This document shows positions 33,573 to 41,697 of a DNA stretch of 64,000 nucleotides, piece after piece (positions within the stretch are counted from its first letter, which is position 1; each line of letters begins with the position of its first letter). Source of the DNA: Gordonia asplenii (lineage in GTDB: Bacteria > Actinomycetota > Actinomycetes > Mycobacteriales > Mycobacteriaceae). The position numbers and the translations under genes were made by a program. Under the pieces are notes generated by a model that made no database searches, was not told the origin of the DNA, and saw nothing but the letters and a program-made list of their open reading frames with translations. The stretch is taken from assembly GCF_012933505.1 (NCBI RefSeq), contig NZ_JABBNB010000038.1, positions 1-64,000 of the forward strand. The letters are read 5' to 3'.

Positions 33573-33992
33573 TCAGTCTCTGACCGTCGTAAGCGTTATC
33601 CGCGCCTCGCGGCCGCGGGCGCCCTGGGCGTACGCGACGCTTACGTCGTCGGCGACGCATTCGATCACGTACCAGCCGAAACTCGTCACATCCACCATCG
33701 AGTCCCCCACCGCACAACAGACCTCGATCTGGACACGCTGTGGCCCAGTGGTGACGACCACGTGCAACGACGCCGCCTCGGAGTCGGCAAGAGCGATCAG
33801 TTCGGTGCACGATTCATCCACGCCGACTTTCAAGTCGGCGACGGTGTCGAGCCCGAAGTCGTCGGTGAGCAATACGTTCTCCACGAGTCCCCGCACGATG
33901 GGGAGTCTGTCGACCCGGGCCGGCACCGTCAGTTCGACGACGCTGACGATCGTGTCGGTGGCTTCTGCGGTTGCGCTGTTCAGGTTCTCCAT
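33573..33992 (-). CDS. rsbW: RsbW-type anti-sigma factor
   Basis: A 139-residue GHKL ATPase-like anti-sigma factor. LTVPARVDRLPIVRGLVENV is the N-terminal helix. LKVGVDESCTELIALADSEA carries the N-box with ESC in place of the usual EACTN. The G-box area is degenerate: SFGWYVIECVADDVSV. It resembles UsfX/RsbW of mycobacteria, which bind SigF and are released by STAS proteins. The following sigF starts 8 bp later, and a SigF-type promoter precedes it, giving autoregulation. Kinase activity is doubtful because the ATP lid is not clear. Confidence 0.88.
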   Translation of the reverse strand: MENLNSATAEATDTIVSVVELTVPARVDRLPIVRGLVENVLLTDDFGLDTVADLKVGVDESCTELIALADSEAASLHVVVTTGPQRVQIEVCCAVGDSMVDVTSFGWYVIECVADDVSVAYAQGARGREARITLTTVRD

Positions 33993-34032
33993 TGCCGCCT
34001 CGTGAGTGAACTCGTGCCTGCGTCGAAGAGAC

Positions 34033-34057
34033 TACCCAGGCACCGGGCGGTCGAAAC
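34033..34057 (-). promoter_or_regulatory. SigF-type autoregulatory promoter of rsbW-sigF
   Basis: Minus-strand GTTT-N16-GGGTA, an exact match, with the -10 side 41 bp before the rsbW start. The same arrangement is known for usfX-sigF in mycobacteria. Confidence 0.75.
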
Positions 34058-34197
34058 GTGGCGCGGTGAAAGTCGTCTCAGCGGTCCGCCAGACCCTGAC
34101 ACCACCAGTCGGCGGCGGTTCGACGATGGTAACGCCTGATAACTTCGATCTGTCGCGCATCGACACGACACGACCGAATGGAGAGGTGACTTTACCC

Positions 34198-35640
34198 GTG
34201 AATTCCCCGGGCGGGGCGGTCGACGATCATCCCCAAGCAGCGGTGGCCGTTCTCTGCGGCGCAGGCATCGTCGTCGCGTTGATGCAGACGATCATCGTGC
34301 CGCTGATTCCGCAGCTGCCGTCGATGCTGCACGCCGCACCCGACAACACCACGTGGGCCCTGACCATCACCCTGCTCGTCGGCGCGGTGATCACTCCTAT
34401 CGCCGGGCGGCTCGGCGACATGTACGGCAAACGCCGCATGCTGTTGGGCAGCATGGCGACGCTGCTGATCGGATCTGCGACGTGTGCACTGTCGTCGTCG
34501 TTGCCGATGTTCCTGATCGGCCGTGCGTTTCAGGGGCTCGGATTCGGCACGATCGCACTGGGGATCAGCGTGATGCGCGACATCGTGCCGCCGAACCGCC
34601 TCGGGTCGGCGGTCGGCACGATGAGCGCGTCGCTCGGTGTCGGTGGTGCGCTCGGACTGCCGTTCGCGGCGGTGATCGCCCAGCATCTCAGCTGGCAGGC
34701 GTTGTTCTGGATCTGCGCGGCCGCGGGGGCGCTGGGCGGTGTGGGGATCCTCGCGTACGTCCCCGAGACGCCGTCGCGGGCCGGTGGACGATTCGACGTC
34801 GCCGGTGCGCTCGGACTGGCAGCGATGCTGACCTGTCTGCTGCTCGCGCTGTCGAAGGGCGCGTCGTGGGGGTGGGCGTCGCCGACGACGCTCGGCATGT
34901 TCGGCGCATTCGCGGTGATCGCCGTCGGATGGTGGATCGTCGAGCGGCGCAGCGCCAACGCACTGATCGACCTCGACGTCGCGCTGAGCCGCCCGGTGCT
35001 GCTGACCAATATCGCTTCTGTCGCAATCGGATTCGCGTTCTATTCGATGCAGTTGATCCCCATTCAGCTGTTGATGGCCCCGGCGTCGAGCCCCAACGGT
35101 CTCGGACTGGACATGCTGATGGCGAGTCTGGTGCTCGCACCCAGCGGCATCTGCATGTTTCTGTTCTCCCACGTGAGCGCCCGGCTGAACGTGATGTTCG
35201 GCCCGCGGACGTCGCTGGGGATCGGCGCGGTGGTGATCGGCGCGGGGTACGTGGTGTTCATCGTCGCCGTCGCCGGGTCGTGGGAGATGGCGTGGTGGAT
35301 GATGCTCGTGGTGTCGTTGCTGATCGGCGCGGGCCTGGGCATCGCGTATTCGGCGATGCCCGCGCTGATCATGCGGGCGGTGCGCGTCGAACGGACCGGC
35401 GAGGCCAACGGCTTGAATGCGTTGATGCGTATCGTCGGGACATCGTCGTCGGCCGCGGTGACCGGCATGATTCTGTCGGCGTCGATGGTCGGGGTGGCCA
35501 CACCGCAGGGCGCGCTGTCGGTGCCGAGCGAGTCGGGTTATCTGTGGGCCAGCGGCATCTCCCTGGTCGCTTCTGCGGCAGCGGTCGCGCTGGCTCTGGC
35601 GATTCCCGCGCCCCGCGCATTTCGGATCAGTCCCGCCTAG
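34198..35640 (+). CDS. MFS transporter (14-helix DHA2 type)
   Basis: A 480-residue membrane exporter. After a soluble start MNSPGGAVDDHPQAA the first helix is VALMQTIIVPLIPQLPSML. Motif A appears as AGRLGDMYGKRRMLLGS, and GAFQG-like GRAFQGLGFGTIALGISVMR follows. About 14 helices continue to the end. GTG 34198 has GGAGAGG upstream; an in-frame ATG at 34126 would add 24 residues (VTPDNFDLSRIDTTRP). It is divergent from rsbW. Substrate unknown. It is not obviously part of the catabolic operon to its right. Confidence 0.87.
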   Translation: MNSPGGAVDDHPQAAVAVLCGAGIVVALMQTIIVPLIPQLPSMLHAAPDNTTWALTITLLVGAVITPIAGRLGDMYGKRRMLLGSMATLLIGSATCALSSSLPMFLIGRAFQGLGFGTIALGISVMRDIVPPNRLGSAVGTMSASLGVGGALGLPFAAVIAQHLSWQALFWICAAAGALGGVGILAYVPETPSRAGGRFDVAGALGLAAMLTCLLLALSKGASWGWASPTTLGMFGAFAVIAVGWWIVERRSANALIDLDVALSRPVLLTNIASVAIGFAFYSMQLIPIQLLMAPASSPNGLGLDMLMASLVLAPSGICMFLFSHVSARLNVMFGPRTSLGIGAVVIGAGYVVFIVAVAGSWEMAWWMMLVVSLLIGAGLGIAYSAMPALIMRAVRVERTGEANGLNALMRIVGTSSSAAVTGMILSASMVGVATPQGALSVPSESGYLWASGISLVASAAAVALALAIPAPRAFRISPA

Positions 35641-35711
35641 CGGGTTCTGCTGACGGAGCGTCGACGAGGATGGAAGATGGCTTCGAGGACCATCCGACGT
35701 TTGGAGTTTCC

Positions 35712-36323
35712 ATGACCGACTTGACCATCGACCCCGCCAAGACCGCACTCGTCCTCATCGAGTTCCAGAACGAATTCACCTCTCCCGGAGGTGTTCTACA
35801 CGACGCCGTGGCCGGTGTCATGGACAGTACCGGGATGCTCGACAAGACGGTCGCGCTCGCGGCGAAAGCCCGCGCGGCCGGCGTCACCGTGATGCACGCT
35901 CCGATCACTTTCGCCCCCGGCTACGGCGAATTGACCCGCCATCCGTACGGAATTCTCAAGGGCGTCGTCGACGGCAACGCCTTCGTCAAGGGATCATGGG
36001 GCGCCGCCATCGTCGACGCGCTCACCCCCGCCGACGGCGACATCCTGATCGAAGGCAAACGCGGCCTGGACACCTTTGCGAGCACCAACCTCGACTTCAT
36101 CTTGCGCAGCAAGGGAATCGACACAATCATCCTCGGCGGATTCCTGACAAACTGTTGCGTCGAGTCGACGATGCGCACCGGCTACGAGAACGGTTTCCGG
36201 GTGATCACGCTGTCCGACTGCACCGCGGCGACATCGGCCGAGGAGCACGACAACGCCATCAAGTACGACTACCCGATGTTCTCGACTCCACTCACCGCCG
36301 CGGAGGTCGACGCGGCTCTGTGA
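35712..36323 (+). CDS. Isochorismatase-family cysteine hydrolase
   Basis: A 203-residue alpha/beta hydrolase of the isochorismatase-like (nicotinamidase) fold. Lys116 is in LIEGKRGLD, and the nucleophile is the second Cys of GGFLTNCCVESTMRTG (Cys149). The usual catalytic Asp of the N-terminal D-x-Q motif is Glu17 here (LIEFQNEF). Such a Glu is seen in some subfamilies, so the enzyme may be active on an amide or N-carbamoyl substrate that I cannot name. ATG 35712 has TTGGAG upstream. It is 71 bp after the MFS gene on the same strand. Confidence 0.85.
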   Translation: MTDLTIDPAKTALVLIEFQNEFTSPGGVLHDAVAGVMDSTGMLDKTVALAAKARAAGVTVMHAPITFAPGYGELTRHPYGILKGVVDGNAFVKGSWGAAIVDALTPADGDILIEGKRGLDTFASTNLDFILRSKGIDTIILGGFLTNCCVESTMRTGYENGFRVITLSDCTAATSAEEHDNAIKYDYPMFSTPLTAAEVDAAL

Positions 36324-36440
36324 AGCGGGGATCGCGCGAAACCCGTTGCATCACTGCAAATTCGGGCCCATACGTCGCCAAGAATGCTGCGGCAGAAACC
36401 ATCTCAACCTGATATCGGACCGCGACCACCGAAGAGCAGT

Positions 36441-37385
36441 TCACACGGTGTCGATGTAGGCGCTCAGCTCACGGCCGGGAGGTGGGCTGTCGACGATCAG
36501 CTTCTTGCTGCGCAGAACAGTGCGGGCGGTGACCAAATAGTTGTGTATTAATGGCCCCACGGCATCCTTGCGGTATGCCAGGGCAAGCGGTACCGCGATT
36601 CGCGGCGTACGCAATGGACGGTAGGTGACCCCGTTCATGCGAAGGTGCCGGATCGACTCAGGTGCCAAGGACACGCCCAGCCCCGCGGCTACCATCGCGA
36701 CAAGAGTTGCTGTCTCCGCGACCTGTTGCCCGATCGTCGGCGTGAATCCCTCTTGTGCGCATGCCGCGATCAGTGTGTCGTACATGGTGGACGGAGCGCA
36801 GTACCCGATGAAAGTCTCGTCGGCGAGGTCACGCAGGTCGATCGCGGTGTAGGTGGCCAGCGGATGCTGAACAGGGAGAACCACCATCAGCGGTTCGTTT
36901 CTCAGGAGTTCGACCACGATTTCCGGTGACTTCACCGGCGGGCGGAGAAGGCCGACGGACAAGGTTCCGTCGAGAAGCGCATCGACCTGAGCCGGACTGA
37001 GCATCTCACTGCGGAGGGTGAGCTCGACGAATGGATTGCGCTCACGATGGGCGCGAACGAGATTGGGCATCAAGTCGTACGTCGCCGAGCCGATGAAGCC
37101 TAGCGAGAGCGAGCCCAGTTCGCCGCGGTCGGCTTTCCGGGCGGATTCCATCGCGTCGTCGCTGTCGGCAAGCAGCCGGACGCAGCGCTCATAGAACACG
37201 CGACCGGCCTCTGTGAGCGCGATCGTACGCGTCGTGCGCTCGAGCAACGTCACCCCCAGTTCGCGTTCGAGTTTGCGGATCTGATGTGAGACCGGCGACT
37301 GAGCGACCGACAGTCGCTCCGCGGCGCGAGTGAAGCTGCCCTCGTCGACGACTGTCACGAAATACCTGATATGCCGCAGTTCCAT
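36441..37385 (-). CDS. LysR family regulator of the catabolic operon
   Basis: A 314-residue LysR regulator. The HTH is MELRHIRYFVTVVDEGSFTR then AAERLSVAQSPVSHQIRKLE. The co-inducer domain contains ELGSLSLGFIGSATYDLMPN and a typical EEPLVVVLP-like NEPLMVVLPVQHPLA. This is close to the CatR/ClcR/BenM subgroup that responds to muconates. It is divergent from the operon starting at 37560, and the 174-bp intergenic region should carry its sites. A muconate or lactone inducer is the reasonable guess but is not shown by the sequence. Confidence 0.9.
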   Translation of the reverse strand: MELRHIRYFVTVVDEGSFTRAAERLSVAQSPVSHQIRKLERELGVTLLERTTRTIALTEAGRVFYERCVRLLADSDDAMESARKADRGELGSLSLGFIGSATYDLMPNLVRAHRERNPFVELTLRSEMLSPAQVDALLDGTLSVGLLRPPVKSPEIVVELLRNEPLMVVLPVQHPLATYTAIDLRDLADETFIGYCAPSTMYDTLIAACAQEGFTPTIGQQVAETATLVAMVAAGLGVSLAPESIRHLRMNGVTYRPLRTPRIAVPLALAYRKDAVGPLIHNYLVTARTVLRSKKLIVDSPPPGRELSAYIDTV

Positions 37386-37559
37386 ACACCAAGCCTAGAT
37401 ACAGACAAAAAAGAGGTCAATAACGGAACATACAGGTGTTGGACATCTAGATAACGCGATCCTTACGCTCGTTGCAGAGACATCGATCACAGCTCGAACG
37501 CCTGGAAATACACATCACAACCCCTTCAGGCCGCCGCCGATCATCCGACAGGAGACAAC
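37386..37559. promoter_or_regulatory. Divergent LysR control region
   Basis: This 174-bp A+T-richer region separates the LysR gene from the catabolic operon. CTAGATA occurs twice (37396-37402 and 37448-37454), 52 bp or about five helical turns apart, which fits a LysR tetramer bending DNA. A further ATAACGGAACATACAG stretch lies between them. The operon ribosome site ACAGGAG is at 37549-37555. The exact T-N11-A box could not be fixed. Confidence 0.45.
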
Positions 37560-38084
37560 ATGATCACCGCCTTCCCGACCATCGAGCGCCGCCAAGCTCC
37601 CGACAACCAGGTCACTCCAGAGACGGTCCGTCGCGCCATGGGCCGGGTTCCCACTTCCGTCGCGGTCGTGACGGCCTCGCACGGGGGTCGACCGATCGGC
37701 ATGACCATCGGATCGCTGACGTCGGTGTCACTCGACCCACCACTGGTCGCGTTCTTCGCGTTTTCCGGGTCATCCACGTTCGCCGAGCTTCGCGAATGCG
37801 AGCAGTTCTGCATCAACGTGCTCGCCGAGGATCAGGCGGAAATCTGCTACGGATTCGCGCGAGTCGACGGTGAGAAGTTCGAGCTCGGCGAGTGGAAGAA
37901 CCACGACGGAATCCCACGCATCACCGACGCTGTCGCCACGGTGTTGTGCGAAAACGCAGGAGTCTTCGCCGCAGGCGATCACCTCGGGATGCTGGGTCGG
38001 GTCACCGACGTCGAGTTCAGCGACAACCGCCCGCTTCTCTACTACCGGGGAAAGACTTCCCAGCTACACACGCACGCCGCCTGA
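37560..38084 (+). CDS. Flavin reductase (two-component monooxygenase partner), copy 1
   Basis: A 174-residue flavin reductase of the HpaC/flavin_reduct family: AMGRVPTSVAVVTASHGGRP, then GMTIGSLTSVSLDPPLVAFF for flavin binding and FCINVLAEDQAEICYGFARV. The GDHLGMLGRVTDVEFSDNRP segment ends with LLYYRGKTSQL. It supplies reduced FMN to the following LLM monooxygenase, 32 bp downstream. The ATG has ACAGGAG. It is first in the operon. A second copy at 40252 is very similar, a tandem duplication with the monooxygenase and hydrolase between. Confidence 0.92.
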   Translation: MITAFPTIERRQAPDNQVTPETVRRAMGRVPTSVAVVTASHGGRPIGMTIGSLTSVSLDPPLVAFFAFSGSSTFAELRECEQFCINVLAEDQAEICYGFARVDGEKFELGEWKNHDGIPRITDAVATVLCENAGVFAAGDHLGMLGRVTDVEFSDNRPLLYYRGKTSQLHTHAA

Positions 38085-38116
38085 GTACCAATACACCATC
38101 CATCCAAGGAGTATCC

Positions 38117-39388
38117 GTGAAAGTCAATCTGTTCTTGCAGGCGCCATATCGCTATCTGCCCGACGATTTCGAAACCAAGCACGAATCGGTGTGCGATGTC
38201 CCCTACTCACTCGTGACACGCGATGGAATGTACTCGTCGATCCGAGACTTCATGGACGAGCTGATGCTTGGCGCTCGAAGCGGATATGACGGTGTCGCCA
38301 TAACCGAGCACGGTCAAAGTAGCTATGACATGGTGCCGAACCCAGACCTGATCGCAAGTAGTCTGGCGTATATGACCGAGGCCGAAGGCCTCGAGGTGGC
38401 CATATATCCAATGGGGCGCTCTCTCGGCAAGTCGCGGGAACCGCTACGCGCCGCTGAGGAATACGCCACGATCGATGTGATGAGTGGCGGCCGCCTGGTC
38501 GCCGGCCTCACCGTCGGACTGAGCTACGACGCGAACATCAACAACGAAATCCCGCCGATCGAGATACGCCCTCGCTTCGATGAGAATCTGGAGTTGGTGC
38601 TGCGGTCATGGCGCGAGCAGGAACCGTTTGCGTGGAACGGCCGGTTCTCACAGTATCCGATGGTCAATATGTGGCCCCGCCCCCTGCAGGACGACGTACC
38701 CGTGTGGATTACTGGAATCGGCAATCCGCGGACCATGCGAATGTGCTTTGATCGAGGCTTCGGATTCAACTATCTGAGCTGGTTCGGCGCAAAGGTAACC
38801 GGAAAGCGGATCTTCGACCGCATGTGGGAGCAGGCCGACGAGGCCGGCGTCGCCCGCAATCCCAATCGCATCGGTTTTCTGCAGACCATTGCCGTGTCCG
38901 AGACGGACGAGCGTGCCGAGATCGAATACGGACCGCACGCCGAATACGCCTTCCGCAAAGGGCTCGGTTCTATCCCGATCGAGAAGCTGGGCCTACCCGG
39001 CGCAATCGACATCAATGGCGTCAAGGCGTTGATCAAGGACCCCGGTGACTTCGGGCTCTACCACAAGATGCGCACTGTCACCTTCGCCGAACTGGTCGAC
39101 GCCGGTGTGATCGTCGTCGGCAGCCCCGATACCGTTGCCGAACAACTGATCTCCTTCTGCACCGAGTACGGGATCGGCAATCTGCACGCGATGCTCGGCT
39201 TCGGATCGCTGCCGCGAAACCTCGTCATGAAGAACATCCAATTGTTCGCCGAGGAAGTCCTTCCCCGGCTGCGTCCGCTGTGGACCGACACCGACTTCGA
39301 ACACCACTGGTGGCCGACTCGTCTCGGCGGCAAGCCGATCGCCTACCAGACCAAGGCCCAGACCACGGCAGGAGCGAGCGCGCGATGA
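38117..39388 (+). CDS. LLM class flavin-dependent monooxygenase
   Basis: A 423-residue luciferase-like monooxygenase, longer than most F420 types. It starts VKVNLFLQAPYRYLPDDFET, has GARSGYDGVAITEHGQSSYD near 57-76, VMSGGRLVAGLTVGLSYDAN for the flavin barrel, and WPRPLQDDVPVWITGIGNPR. The C-terminal GSPDTVAEQLISFCTEYGIG is common in the FMNH2-type members. Flanking flavin reductases make it a two-component oxygenase. Such enzymes hydroxylate, open N-heterocycles or do Baeyer-Villiger oxidation. GTG 38117 has CAAGGAG. Its stop overlaps the hydrolase start (ATGA). Substrate unknown. Confidence 0.9.
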   Translation: MKVNLFLQAPYRYLPDDFETKHESVCDVPYSLVTRDGMYSSIRDFMDELMLGARSGYDGVAITEHGQSSYDMVPNPDLIASSLAYMTEAEGLEVAIYPMGRSLGKSREPLRAAEEYATIDVMSGGRLVAGLTVGLSYDANINNEIPPIEIRPRFDENLELVLRSWREQEPFAWNGRFSQYPMVNMWPRPLQDDVPVWITGIGNPRTMRMCFDRGFGFNYLSWFGAKVTGKRIFDRMWEQADEAGVARNPNRIGFLQTIAVSETDERAEIEYGPHAEYAFRKGLGSIPIEKLGLPGAIDINGVKALIKDPGDFGLYHKMRTVTFAELVDAGVIVVGSPDTVAEQLISFCTEYGIGNLHAMLGFGSLPRNLVMKNIQLFAEEVLPRLRPLWTDTDFEHHWWPTRLGGKPIAYQTKAQTTAGASAR

Positions 39389-40191
39389 ACACCACGACCC
39401 TTTCGATCACCGAGCAGACCGTCGACTTGTGGGGCGGCCGGTTGAGCATCACGGTCAAGGTGGCCGGCGCGGGCGCACCGCTGCTCTACCTTCACCCGGC
39501 GGCCGGCCTGACGTGGGATCCGTTCTTGACCCACCTCACAACGCATTACACGGTCTATGCGCCTGAATTCCCGGGCACCAGCGAGGGCAACCCCTACGCG
39601 ATCCATACCATCGACACGCTCAGCGACATGGTTCTGGCCTACGAAGAACTGATCCGAACTCTCGGCCTCGACCATCCGGTCATCGTGGGGCAGTCGTTCG
39701 GCGGCATGCTCGCGGCCGAACTGGCCTCCACCTTCCACGCACTGCCGAACAGGTTGATCCTGCTCGATCCGATCGGACTCTGGCACGAAGGGGCTCCCAC
39801 CGCGAACTGGGTGGCGACACCTCCAGACCAGCTGCCCGCCTTGCTGTTTCACGACCCCGAGGGACCCGCCGCACAGGCGATGCTCGCGCCGACCGACGAT
39901 GTGGAGCAACTGCAAGCCGCGGCCGCGGCGATGGTGTGGGCGATGGGATGCACGGGGAAGTTCGCATGGCCGATCCCCGACCGTGGACTCCGTCACCGAC
40001 TCCACCGACTCGCTGTGCCCACCCTGATCATCTGGGGCCGTGACGACAAGCTGATCTCGGTCGAGTACGCCGAGCACTTCCACAAGCTCATTTCCGACAG
40101 TACCGTCACCATCATCAACGAGTGCGGCCACATCCCTCAAGTGGAGAAGTTCGACGAGACCGTCGAAGCCGTCGACAAATTCCTCATCTGA
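39385..40191 (+). CDS. Alpha/beta hydrolase
   Basis: A 268-residue alpha/beta hydrolase. The oxyanion region is LLYLHPAAGLTWDPFLTHL, and the nucleophile elbow is VIVGQSFGGMLAAELAS with Ser rather than Cys. The acidic residue is probably in LIIWGRDDKLISVEYAEHF, and the His is in INECGHIPQVEKFDE. The Ser nucleophile sets it apart from classical dienelactone hydrolases. Coupling to the LLM monooxygenase by ATGA suggests it cleaves the ester, lactone or enol product of that step. It may be a carbon-carbon or ester hydrolase; which one is open. Confidence 0.88.
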   Translation: MNTTTLSITEQTVDLWGGRLSITVKVAGAGAPLLYLHPAAGLTWDPFLTHLTTHYTVYAPEFPGTSEGNPYAIHTIDTLSDMVLAYEELIRTLGLDHPVIVGQSFGGMLAAELASTFHALPNRLILLDPIGLWHEGAPTANWVATPPDQLPALLFHDPEGPAAQAMLAPTDDVEQLQAAAAAMVWAMGCTGKFAWPIPDRGLRHRLHRLAVPTLIIWGRDDKLISVEYAEHFHKLISDSTVTIINECGHIPQVEKFDETVEAVDKFLI

Positions 40192-40251
40192 TTGACAGAT
40201 CCCATCCGAGTGTTCCGCACGACTCGGTAACACCGACCGCAGGAGATTGAG

Positions 40252-40794
40252 ATGGCACCGACGCATCATCCGACGTCGAGTTCCGACGCCGGCTCCCCAC
40301 GAACGCATATCGCGTCGATCGATTCCACGGTGATGCGCCGGGCCATGGGACGCGTTCCTACTTCGGTGGCCGTCGTCACCGCCCAGTGCGACGGAGAACC
40401 TATAGGCATGACTGTCGGATCGCTGACTCTGGTGTCTCTCGACCCACCGCTCGTCGCGTTCTTCGCCTTCGCGGGATCATCGACCTTTGCCCGAATCCGC
40501 GATTGTGAACGATTCTGCATCAACGTTCTCGCCGAGGATCAGCACGAAGTCTGTTTCGGGTTCGCCACCCTCGACGGCGCCAAGTTCGATGTCGGAGAAT
40601 GGGACTACCACGACGGCATTCCGGCTGTCCGGGGTGCGGTCACCACCGTGCTCTGCGAGCAGGACCACATATTCGAGACCGGCGATCATCTGGGGATGCT
40701 CGGCAAAGTCATGAATGTCGATTTCAGCGACAACCGGCCCCTCGTCTACTACCGCGGACAAACGTCACAACTAGACGACCAGTCGCTGCGCTAG
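40252..40794 (+). CDS. Flavin reductase, copy 2
   Basis: A 180-residue paralogue of the gene at 37560. Nearly every motif is shared: RAMGRVPTSVAVVTAQCDGE, then GMTVGSLTLVSLDPPLVAFF, FCINVLAEDQHEVCFGFATL and GDHLGMLGKVMNVDFSDNRP. The N-terminus MAPTHHPTSSSDAGSPRTHI differs. The ATG has CAGGAG 8 bp upstream. Either both feed the one LLM enzyme or each serves a different oxygenase, one perhaps outside the cluster. The duplication seems fairly recent, because divergence is mostly at the ends. Confidence 0.92.
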   Translation: MAPTHHPTSSSDAGSPRTHIASIDSTVMRRAMGRVPTSVAVVTAQCDGEPIGMTVGSLTLVSLDPPLVAFFAFAGSSTFARIRDCERFCINVLAEDQHEVCFGFATLDGAKFDVGEWDYHDGIPAVRGAVTTVLCEQDHIFETGDHLGMLGKVMNVDFSDNRPLVYYRGQTSQLDDQSLR

Positions 40795-40865
40795 TCGAGC
40801 TCGACGCCAACTGGCCCGGCATCGATTCAGTCGTCCGCAAACGCTACTCACCGAAAGGCCTACTC

Positions 40866-41684
40866 ATGTCTATCACCCACATATCTCCGGCCGTGCGAGG
40901 CCGACAACTTGTCGAACAGCTCGAACACCTACTGCAGGACTTCATCCGCAAGCAGCACGTGACCCATGACGAATATCGCGTGGCGACCGATCTCATCATC
41001 GATTCGATCGAGTGTGGAGAAAAGTCGTTGCTCTTCGATGTCTTCTTCGAGGCCGAAGCAACCGACGTGGCCAATATCGGGCGGGAGGTGAGTCCAGAAG
41101 CGATCGAGGGACCGTTCTATCTGCCTGGCGCACCGGTGTTGACCGGTCCGTTGAATGTCATGCCGCAACGGCCGCATGAAAAAGGAACGCCGCTGTATTT
41201 CCACGGCACGGTCCGCGACCCGGGCGGGAATCGTCTCGGTGGCATCGAACTGGATCTGTGGCACGCGGATGCCGATGGGCTCTACTCCAACATCCATCCG
41301 AACATCCCCGACTATAACCTGCGGGGCCGGTTCTATTCAGAGTCCGATGGTACCTACCAAGTTCTGTCGATCCTGCCGCCGCCGTACGAGATCCCCAAGA
41401 ACGGCCCGACGGGCACCGTTCTGCGCGCGCTCGAGCGGCACTTCTTCCGGCCCGCGCACCTACATGTGAAATTGCGGGATCCCGCAGGCGACTACGAGGA
41501 GATGACCAGTCAGCTTTACTTCGCCGGAGGCGAGTACGTCGAGAATGATGTGGCGCATGCCGTCCGCGACGGTTTGCTGATCACCCTGAAGAACATCGAT
41601 AACCTCGATCGGATCGCCGCGCTCGGCTTGGACCGGCCCTATATCGAGGCCGAATACGACTTCACACTCGCGCCGGCGTCCTGA
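40866..41684 (+). CDS. Intradiol ring-cleavage dioxygenase (catechol/chlorocatechol/hydroxyquinol 1,2-dioxygenase type)
   Basis: A 272-residue non-haem Fe(III) dioxygenase. An N-terminal helical linker (HLLQDFIRKQHVTHDEYRVA) is followed by AIEGPFYLPGAPVLTG. The Fe ligands are Tyr in DYNLRGRFYS and the His pair in RPAHLHVKLRD, with SILPPPYEIPKNGPTG near the pocket. These motifs are those of catechol/chlorocatechol dioxygenases that form cis,cis-muconates. Hydroxyquinol as substrate would give maleylacetate directly, but the muconate cycloisomerase next door argues for a catechol. ATG 40866 has GAAAGG upstream. Confidence 0.9.
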   Translation: MSITHISPAVRGRQLVEQLEHLLQDFIRKQHVTHDEYRVATDLIIDSIECGEKSLLFDVFFEAEATDVANIGREVSPEAIEGPFYLPGAPVLTGPLNVMPQRPHEKGTPLYFHGTVRDPGGNRLGGIELDLWHADADGLYSNIHPNIPDYNLRGRFYSESDGTYQVLSILPPPYEIPKNGPTGTVLRALERHFFRPAHLHVKLRDPAGDYEEMTSQLYFAGGEYVENDVAHAVRDGLLITLKNIDNLDRIAALGLDRPYIEAEYDFTLAPAS

Positions 41685-41697
41685 TCGAGCTGCAGTC

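Noticed and set aside
39385-40191. Alpha/beta hydrolase as a classical dienelactone hydrolase
   Set aside because: The nucleophile elbow is GQSFGGM with Ser, while classical dienelactone hydrolases use Cys; the gene is also coupled to the LLM gene rather than to the cycloisomerase.
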